Assembly (NCBI GenBank): GCA_943914515.1
Contig: CALUCI010000183.1
Span: 1 to 11,224 of the forward strand
Length of the DNA stretch: 11,224 bases
DNA from: an uncultured Pseudomonas sp.
Lineage (GTDB): Bacteria; Pseudomonadota; Gammaproteobacteria; Pseudomonadales; Pseudomonadaceae
Direction: 5' to 3'
The position numbers and the translations under genes were made by a program. Under the pieces are notes generated by a model. That model did not search any database and had not been told where the DNA came from. It saw nothing but the letters and a program-made list of their open reading frames with translations. This document shows, one piece after another, positions 6,643-11,224 of the stretch (within the stretch, counting starts at the first letter, position 1; the number at the start of each line of letters is the position of its first letter).

Positions 6643-9078
6643 TCAGAAGTTGTAGGCGATGCGCGTGTACCAGAAGCCGCCGTACGGATCGAACGGCGAG
6701 ATCGAGCCGAATTTCGGGAAGCCGTTGACGTCGCCCGCAGGGAACGCGTTGTTGTCGGCGCGCACGTCGAACAGGTTGTTGGCACCCACTGCCACGTCGA
6801 AGTTGTCGGTCAGGGCGTAGGCCACTTCGAGATCGGTCAGCCACTTGGCGCCGTAGGTCACGTCGTAGTTCGGGTTGGCATCCAGCGCCGTGACCTTGTC
6901 GTAGCGGGTCACGCCGGCATTGATGGTGAAGCGGTCGATCTGCCAGTTGGCGCTGAGGATCAGCTTGGTCTTGGGGTTGGCCACGGTCAGGTAGCCCTGG
7001 GCGACGCGGTCGAACAGTTCCAGGTTGTTGCCGGCAGCGGTGAGCGAGGACGGGGTTTCCTTGATGTCGTCGATTTCGGTCTTGTTGTAGTTGACCCCGA
7101 GGCCGTACTTGACCTTGCCGAACTGGCCGTAGTCGACGCGGTAGTCGGCGACCAGGTCGACGCCGCGGGTGGTGGTGTCGGCGGCGTTGGTGAAGTACTT
7201 GATCCGGTAGCCGGGCTTGAAGCCGTTGGCCACCAGTTGCTGGTCGACGCCGTTGCCGTAGAGGAAGCCGGTCAGGGCGATGCGGTCGCGGATCTCGATC
7301 TGATAGGCGTCGAGGGTCACGCTGGCCTGAGGCAGCGGTTGCCAGGTCAGGCCGAGGCTGAAGTTGCGCGACTTCTCGGGGGTCAGGTCTTCGGCACCGA
7401 GGGCGCGGGCCAGTACCGAGTCGACGCGCACGGTCTTGGCCTCGACGAACTGCGAGATACCGTTGACAGTGGTGTACTGGTTGGCGGTCTGGGCGTACAC
7501 CGACTGCGACAGCGAAGGCGCGCGGAAGCCGTTGCTGATCGTGCCGCGCAGGGCGAAGGTCGGGGTGAAGTCGTAGCGCGCCGAGAACTTGCCGCTGCGG
7601 GTGTTGCCGCTGCTGTCATCGTATTTCTCGAACCGCGCGGCGACGCCCAGCCAGAGTTTTTCGGTGGGGTTCACGCCGAGGTCGAGGTAGCTGGCGTAGC
7701 TGTTGCGGCTGAGCTGGCCGGCGTCCTCGGGGGTGAGGGTGATCGCGCCCTGGGCACCGACCGAGCCGGGTTGTCCGGCCAGCGGCCCGCTGGGGTAGAT
7801 GTAGCCGCCATTGATGTACGAGAGCGGGTCGTCGGACTCGGTCTTGTAGCGTTCATGGCGGTGTTCCAGGCCCCACGACACTTGCAGCGGCTTGACCAGG
7901 CCGACGTCGAAGGCGCGGGTCAGGTCGAGGTTGTTGGTCCACTGGTCGAAGATGTTGGTGTAGGTGTCGAAGCGGGTCGGGCTGGTCGGACCGAGGGAGG
8001 CGTTGAGGGTCTCGTCGGCACCGGCCTGGCCCTTGTCGCGGCCGAAGGTGGAGCTCAGGTCCCAGTGCCATTCGGCGATTTCGCCCTTGCCGCCGACGGC
8101 GGCCTGGAAGTCGGTTTCTTCCAGGGTGTAGAACGGCGCGGTGCCGTCCGGGTAGATCTCGGGAATGATGTTGGTCGAGTTGGGCCGGCGGTAGTTCTGG
8201 CCGCCCCGCGCATCACGCTTGCTGAAGGTCGAGAACGAGTACAGCGCGAGGTCGTCGGACACCGGCAGTTCGGCGTTGTACGAGAGGTTCAGCGCCTTGA
8301 TCTTGGGCAGGCCGTTTTTCTGCACTTCGCGGTCGGCGGTGGCGTTGCGCGGGTCACCGGGGAAGTACAGGTTGCCGGTAGCATCGAGCGAGCGGGTGGC
8401 GGTCTGCACCGACTTGGCGTCCAGCGCGTAGTTGAAGAAACCGCCGTCGCTGCCCAGTGCCAGGCCCTGGTTGAGGGTCTGCCGCAGGTTGCCGCCGTCG
8501 CCCTTGTAGTACTCGCCGTACTGGGTGCTGACCGAGCCGCCGCTGTCCTTCTGCTTGAGGATGATGTTGATGACCCCGGCGATCGCATCGGAGCCGTACT
8601 GCGCCGAGGCGCCGTCACGCAGGACTTCGACGTGGTCGATGGCGCTGATCGGGATCAGGTCCAGGTCCACCGGGTTGGTGCCGTAGGCCGCCGTGGAGTC
8701 GAGGTTGATCACCGCGCTGTTGTGACGCCGCTTGCCGTTGACTAGCACCAGCACATTGGAACCGTTCAGGCCGCGCAGGCTGTAGGGGCGGGCGATGCTG
8801 TCGTTGGAGGTGCCGGAGGGCCGCTGGGAGAACGATGGCAGGGTCTTCTGCAGCGCGCCGCGCAGGCTCGATTCCCCGGTTTTCTCCAGTTGCGAGCTGT
8901 CGATCACGTCAATCGGCGCCGGGCTGCTGGTGACGGTGCGGACCTCGCTGCCGCGTGAACCGGTGACGATCACCGTGTCGAGGGCGGCATCGCTGTCGGC
9001 GGCGACGGCCAGCGGGGTGAGCAGGTAGCCGGCGAGCAGCGCCGGGGCCATGGACAATGTACTGAACACAGACTTCAT
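6643..9078 (-). CDS. TonB-dependent outer-membrane receptor
   Basis: This 811-aa protein should import a ligand too large or too scarce for porins, using TonB energy. It has a Sec signal peptide with cleavage after AVA (about residue 26), and a TonB-box-like DTVIVTG (34-40). The plug domain includes SLRGLNGSNVLVLVNGKRRH (100-119) and AIDHVEVLRDGASAQYGSDA (146-165), followed by AGVINIILK. A 22-strand-type barrel follows, ending in the aromatic terminus YTRIAYNF as required for BAM assembly. There is no N-terminal signalling (STN) domain, so it is not a FecA-type receptor that signals to its own sigma factor. The ATG has GAAGGAAC 4 nt upstream. Both Met residues (1 and 10) lie in the signal peptide, and the mature chain has neither Met nor Cys. 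The ligand is unknown; an iron chelate remains possible, but context favours an organosulfur or other small organic compound. Confidence 0.95.
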   Translation of the reverse strand: MKSVFSTLSMAPALLAGYLLTPLAVAADSDAALDTVIVTGSRGSEVRTVTSSPAPIDVIDSSQLEKTGESSLRGALQKTLPSFSQRPSGTSNDSIARPYSLRGLNGSNVLVLVNGKRRHNSAVINLDSTAAYGTNPVDLDLIPISAIDHVEVLRDGASAQYGSDAIAGVINIILKQKDSGGSVSTQYGEYYKGDGGNLRQTLNQGLALGSDGGFFNYALDAKSVQTATRSLDATGNLYFPGDPRNATADREVQKNGLPKIKALNLSYNAELPVSDDLALYSFSTFSKRDARGGQNYRRPNSTNIIPEIYPDGTAPFYTLEETDFQAAVGGKGEIAEWHWDLSSTFGRDKGQAGADETLNASLGPTSPTRFDTYTNIFDQWTNNLDLTRAFDVGLVKPLQVSWGLEHRHERYKTESDDPLSYINGGYIYPSGPLAGQPGSVGAQGAITLTPEDAGQLSRNSYASYLDLGVNPTEKLWLGVAARFEKYDDSSGNTRSGKFSARYDFTPTFALRGTISNGFRAPSLSQSVYAQTANQYTTVNGISQFVEAKTVRVDSVLARALGAEDLTPEKSRNFSLGLTWQPLPQASVTLDAYQIEIRDRIALTGFLYGNGVDQQLVANGFKPGYRIKYFTNAADTTTRGVDLVADYRVDYGQFGKVKYGLGVNYNKTEIDDIKETPSSLTAAGNNLELFDRVAQGYLTVANPKTKLILSANWQIDRFTINAGVTRYDKVTALDANPNYDVTYGAKWLTDLEVAYALTDNFDVAVGANNLFDVRADNNAFPAGDVNGFPKFGSISPFDPYGGFWYTRIAYNF

Positions 9079-9091
9079 GAATGTTCCTTCG

Positions 9092-9130
9092 GTTCGATTG
9101 GCAGATCAGGCCCTGGATGTGCGATCGAAC
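9092..9130 (-). promoter_or_regulatory. Inverted repeat GTTCGAT/ATCGAAC in the receptor leader
   Basis: The 7-bp perfect arms (9092-9098 and 9124-9130) are separated by 25 nt. The arm nearer the gene is 1 nt away from the GAAGGAAC ribosome binding site of the receptor. The spacer holds a smaller dyad, CAGG-C-CCTG. It could be a leader RNA hairpin or an operator. No protein or RNA family is recognised. Confidence 0.45.
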
Positions 9131-9159
9131 GGGCTCTCTTCGTAGTGTTTCTCGTGGTG

Positions 9160-9212
9160 CAGGCATGGCCGGGCGCGCGCAAGGTCCGTTGCTTGCGTGG
9201 CTGGCATGCCTG
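9160..9212. repeat. Nested inverted repeat in the gap upstream of the receptor
   Basis: The outer arms are CAGGCATG (9160-9167) and CATGCCTG (9205-9212), a perfect 8-bp match. Inside, CGCAAG (9178-9183) pairs with CTTGCG (9192-9197) around an 8-nt loop. The sequence between the two stems is GC-rich and only partly paired. It follows the SsuA-like gene on the transcribed strand but lacks a U-tract, so factor-independent termination is unlikely. It may stabilise the 3' end of the upstream pair or be a degenerate intergenic repeat. Confidence 0.5.
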
Positions 9213-9220
9213 TTGCTCGT

Positions 9221-9234
9221 CCGGCGCGCGCCGG
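9221..9234. repeat. Perfect 14-bp palindrome CCGGCGCGCGCCGG
   Basis: This uninterrupted self-complementary sequence lies 21 bp downstream of the SsuA-like gene stop and 8 bp from the nested repeat. It could be a protein-binding site or a chance GC palindrome. It has no loop, so a stable RNA hairpin is less likely than for the neighbouring repeat. Confidence 0.5.
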
Positions 9235-9255
9235 TACGCTTGCTGCGGCGAGTCC

Positions 9256-10224
9256 CTAGCCGCTGAGCAAAAGAGTGAAACGTTCATCCCAGAAGCCGCG
9301 CACATCCACTGGCTGGCGGATCAGTCCGCTGTCGTGGAACAGGTCGGCGATGCGCTGCTGGGCGAGGATGTCGGCCTCGCCCACCGGCAGCAGCCGGGAG
9401 GGGCGCTGGCGCTGGTTGAACTGTTGCAGGTACAGCTCGCGGGAAATCCCGGTGAGGGTTTCGTTGCGTTCGGCCCACGCCTGCGGGTTGTGTTCCACCC
9501 AGTCCCAGGTGGCTTTTTCGCGGCGCAGGAAATCACTGATGGCGGCCTGTTTGCCGGGTTGTTCCAGCACCCGTGCGGTGGTCGCGATCAGGTAGTTGCC
9601 GCAGTGGTAGCGGGCGGCTTCGTCGAGGGCCACGCCGTTCATGCCGGTGCTGGCCTGCAGCGCACCGATCCCGCCGGTGACGATGGCGTCCAGATGGCCG
9701 TTCTGAAACGCCACCAGTGCATCACGCGCCGGCATCGGCCGGGCCTGGATATCGTCGAGGGTCATGCCGTTGTCGCGCAGCAGGTTGAGGATCAGGTAAT
9801 GGGTGTCGGTGGCACGCACGAAACTGATGCGTTTGCCCTTGAGCTCGGCGATCGACTGGATGCCGCTGTCACGCTTGACGATCAGGCTGCTGCGGTTCTG
9901 TTCGCCCTGATAGCTGGCGATCAGCACCAGCGGGTTGCCGGCGGCGCTGGCGAACAGCGGCAGGACCGGGCTCATGAACGCGTAGTCGAGGCTGGCGCTG
10001 GCAAAGGCTTCCAGCACCATGGCGCCACCGGGCACGTCGATCCATTCCAGCGGGTACGGCGTGGCGGCTTGCCCGGCATCGGCGAGAAAACTTGCGGCCT
10101 GGCCCTTGTAGCGCCAGACCCGCAGCGCCTCGCGGCTGCCGGCCAGCGCCGGTGCGCAGCCCGCGACCAGGCCGGCGAGGGCGCTGTGGCGCAGAAAGGC
10201 ACGGCGGCTGATGCTGATCGCCAT
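9256..10224 (-). CDS. SsuA/TauA-like (NitT/TauT family) ABC substrate-binding protein with Tat leader
   Basis: This 322-aa predicted periplasmic protein resembles binding proteins for sulfonates, taurine, nitrate or thiamine precursors. The leader SRRAFLRH (6-13) is an excellent twin-arginine motif followed by a hydrophobic stretch. It ends in VAGC (20-23), a lipobox, with ALA at 26-28 as an alternative signal peptidase I site. It may therefore be a Tat-exported lipoprotein or a soluble Tat substrate. The family-typical SIAELKGKRISF is at 124-135 and DALVAFQNGHLDAIV at 168-182. The gene starts 10 nt after the aldolase stop, with GAGGAA 6 nt before the ATG and overlapping that stop codon. No SsuB ATPase or SsuC permease of its kind follows, so it is an orphan here. 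It must use a distant transporter, the Dpp-type permease, or serve another role. It has five internal Met and two Cys, more than its neighbours. Confidence 0.9.
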   Translation of the reverse strand: MAISISRRAFLRHSALAGLVAGCAPALAGSREALRVWRYKGQAASFLADAGQAATPYPLEWIDVPGGAMVLEAFASASLDYAFMSPVLPLFASAAGNPLVLIASYQGEQNRSSLIVKRDSGIQSIAELKGKRISFVRATDTHYLILNLLRDNGMTLDDIQARPMPARDALVAFQNGHLDAIVTGGIGALQASTGMNGVALDEAARYHCGNYLIATTARVLEQPGKQAAISDFLRREKATWDWVEHNPQAWAERNETLTGISRELYLQQFNQRQRPSRLLPVGEADILAQQRIADLFHDSGLIRQPVDVRGFWDERFTLLLSG

Positions 10225-10234
10225 GGCAGCTTCC

Positions 10235-11044
10235 TCAGTCCAGCAGGTCGGGTTGCTGCTGGACGATGCGGTCCCACAGCGGCAGGAAGTTGAGCCAGCC
10301 GAACAGCTCGCGCTGTGCCGGATTGAAACCGTCCTCGCTCAGCTCGGGAATCCGCGGCTGGCCGGCGGAGAACGCCAGCAAGTGCGCGCGGGCGGTATCG
10401 TCGGCGAGGATGAAACGCCAGGCGGCGCTTTCCACGCTTTGCCCGGTGGTCCACAGGCCGTGGTTCTGCCAGACCAGCAGGTTGTTGTCGGCGAAGGTTT
10501 CGACGAAGGCCTGGGCTAGCGCGTCGCGGTCCTGCAACAGGCCGCCTTCGGCATTGCGCAGGGCATGCCGGTCGAACAGCACCTGCTCGCCGACGAATGC
10601 CGAGGACTCGGCGGTGATCGGCTGGAACAGTTGCCCCAGCGACGACCAGACCCGGCCATGGAAACCGTGCAGGTGGGCGATGCCGACGACCTCCGGGCGT
10701 GCCCGTTGCAGCTCGTAGTGCAATTCGAGGGCGCTGGTGTTGAGCAGACCATCGCCTTCCACCACCTGGCCTTCGCCGTTGACCCGCAGCAGGTCGCTGC
10801 TACGGATCTGCGAGAACGGCACGCCCAGCGGGTTGATCCAGTAGTGGTCGGTTTCGATGGGGTCGCGCGCGGTGAAATGCCCGGCCAGGCCGACTTCGAA
10901 ACCCAGCTCGGCGAACAGCCGGTACGACGCCGCCAGGCGCTGCTTGCGCTGCAGGCGTTCGGCGAGCGGGTCGGCGTTGACCGGAGGGGCGCTGAGTTGC
11001 AGACGGTGATTGTGGTTCGGCAGGGTGGTGATGGTGTGGCTCAT
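10235..11044 (-). CDS. Class II aldolase/adducin-family protein
   Basis: This 269-aa probable cytoplasmic protein has the fold of metal-dependent aldolases and epimerases (FucA, AraD, MtnB). The zinc-binding pattern is present: HLH (His124 and His126) within GIAHLHGFHGRVW, and His195 in WQNHGLW. Glu107 in SALELH sits where these enzymes carry their catalytic acid. Aldol cleavage or a dehydratase-like reaction is therefore possible; the substrate is unknown. The ATG at 11044 is the first in-frame ATG; an upstream extension would need a TTG start in the GC-rich leader. The Shine-Dalgarno is weak (CGAG 8 nt away), while a better GGAGG lies too far upstream. It contains no Cys and no Met after Met1, which should be removed because Ser is next. 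It forms a tight pair with the SsuA-like gene and could process a fragment released by the monooxygenase. Confidence 0.88.
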   Translation of the reverse strand: MSHTITTLPNHNHRLQLSAPPVNADPLAERLQRKQRLAASYRLFAELGFEVGLAGHFTARDPIETDHYWINPLGVPFSQIRSSDLLRVNGEGQVVEGDGLLNTSALELHYELQRARPEVVGIAHLHGFHGRVWSSLGQLFQPITAESSAFVGEQVLFDRHALRNAEGGLLQDRDALAQAFVETFADNNLLVWQNHGLWTTGQSVESAAWRFILADDTARAHLLAFSAGQPRIPELSEDGFNPAQRELFGWLNFLPLWDRIVQQQPDLLD

Positions 11045-11075
11045 CGGGCGTACTCGCAGGTGAATGAATCGGGAG

Positions 11076-11106
11076 CCTCCACCGTGCGAGGGGTCGGGTC
11101 TGGAGG
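11076..11106 (-). promoter_or_regulatory. Leader stem CCTCCA/TGGAGG upstream of the aldolase gene
   Basis: Perfect 6-bp arms (11076-11081 and 11101-11106) are separated by 19 nt. On the RNA the downstream arm contains GGAGG, but it lies about 31 nt before the ATG, too far to be the working ribosome binding site. It may be a minor leader structure or chance. Confidence 0.3.
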
Positions 11107-11152
11107 GACTGTAACAAGGGGGCGGGGCGGGCAATAAATACTGTTTTGATCT

Positions 11153-11182
11153 ATTTTTATTATTATTTTTCAGAATAAAAAT
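11153..11182. promoter_or_regulatory. AT-rich inverted repeat ATTTTTATT/AATAAAAAT
   Basis: Perfect 9-bp arms (11153-11161 and 11174-11182) are separated by 12 bp, inside the AT-rich upstream region. The arm spacing puts the arm centres about two helical turns apart, as in sites for dimeric regulators such as LysR-type proteins. The AT bias also makes a chance dyad more likely. Confidence 0.4.
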
Positions 11183-11190
11183 CTGACTTG

Positions 11191-11202
11191 ATATTTAAAT
11201 AT
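11191..11202. promoter_or_regulatory. Perfect 12-bp palindrome ATATTTAAATAT
   Basis: This uninterrupted AT palindrome lies 8 bp from the previous inverted repeat and about 150 bp upstream of the aldolase start. It could be an operator half of a regulator site or an intrinsically bent or unwinding element. No known regulator consensus is assigned. Confidence 0.35.
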
Positions 11203-11224
11203 TGCATTTTGTTGGGCTGTATCT

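Larger units (their letters stand above)
11045..11224 (-). promoter_or_regulatory. Probable promoter and leader region of the cluster
   Basis: No open frame of interest lies here. Positions 11131-11224 are strikingly AT-rich (about 21 G/C in 94), against GC-rich genes. This is typical of a promoter/operator region, and the position fits the start of the minus-strand cluster. Candidate -10 hexamers such as AATAAT exist on the minus strand, but none has a convincing -35 at 17 bp, so I do not place an exact promoter. I see no sigma-54 GG/GC element pair. A divergent gene may begin beyond the right edge. Confidence 0.55.

Noticed and set aside
6591..6785. 65-residue N-terminal extension of the monooxygenase
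   Set aside because: It overlaps the receptor gene, is low-complexity, is not part of the family fold, and bypasses a strong ribosome binding site.
6589..8745. Plus-strand open frame of 718 codons opposite the receptor gene
   Set aside because: It is antisense to a clear receptor with signal peptide, plug and barrel end. Its composition (Val/Gly/Asp/Glu-rich, no domain) is that of a GC-rich reverse-frame shadow.
6643..9078. FecA-type siderophore receptor with surface signalling
   Set aside because: There is no N-terminal STN domain between the signal peptide and the TonB box, and no sigma/anti-sigma pair in the window. Simple iron-chelate uptake is not excluded.
9145..10293. Plus-strand open frame of 382 codons opposite the SsuA-like gene
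   Set aside because: Shadow of the real minus-strand gene, lacking a supported start or domain.

Overview
The window looks like chromosomal DNA of a Pseudomonas-type gammaproteobacterium, probably of the P. fluorescens / P. chlororaphis / P. putida group. The genes are GC-rich. The left edge carries the TGTGGGAGCTGGC type of repeat common between Pseudomonas genes. The gene families are also typical of accessory nutrient-uptake loci in that genus. The species assignment is inference; no rRNA or housekeeping gene is present.

Eight intact genes all lie on the minus strand, so transcription runs from high to low coordinates. In that order they are: a class II aldolase/adducin-family protein (11044-10235); a SsuA/TauA-like substrate-binding protein with a twin-arginine/lipoprotein leader (10224-9256); a 177-bp gap rich in inverted repeats; a TonB-dependent outer-membrane receptor (9078-6643); a 52-nt gap with a hairpin; an LLM-class flavin-dependent monooxygenase of the NtaA/SnaA/DszA type (6590-5271); and a complete dipeptide/oligopeptide-type ABC importer. 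The importer consists of a lipoprotein binding protein (5261-3660), permease 1 (3656-2685), permease 2 (2688-1843) and an ATPase with two nucleotide-binding domains in one chain (1846-230). Spacing is tight from the monooxygenase to the ATPase (gaps of 9 and 3 nt, then two ATGA overlaps), so these genes are almost certainly cotranscribed and coupled in translation. The aldolase and the SsuA-like gene form a second tight pair.

Together the products form a route for a scarce organic nutrient: outer-membrane receptor, periplasmic capture, ABC import, then cytoplasmic oxidation by an FMNH2-dependent monooxygenase, perhaps with carbon-skeleton handling by the aldolase. The most informative signal is amino-acid composition. 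The whole cluster is very poor in sulfur amino acids: by hand count about 31 Met+Cys in roughly 3,500 residues after the start Met. The mature receptor (about 785 residues) contains none. The aldolase has none after Met1. The monooxygenase has one internal Met and no Cys. Sulfur sparing of this kind is known in proteins made during sulfur starvation. With the DszA-like enzyme and SsuA-like binding protein, it points to an organosulfur-acquisition system of unknown substrate. No regulator, flavin reductase or SsuB/SsuC partner lies in the window.

The flanks are non-coding. Positions 1-229 hold a REP-like hairpin, three 61-bp tandem repeats and a C8A8 homopolymer junction. Positions 11045-11224 hold a leader hairpin and a very AT-rich (about 22% G+C) probable promoter/operator region with two dyads.
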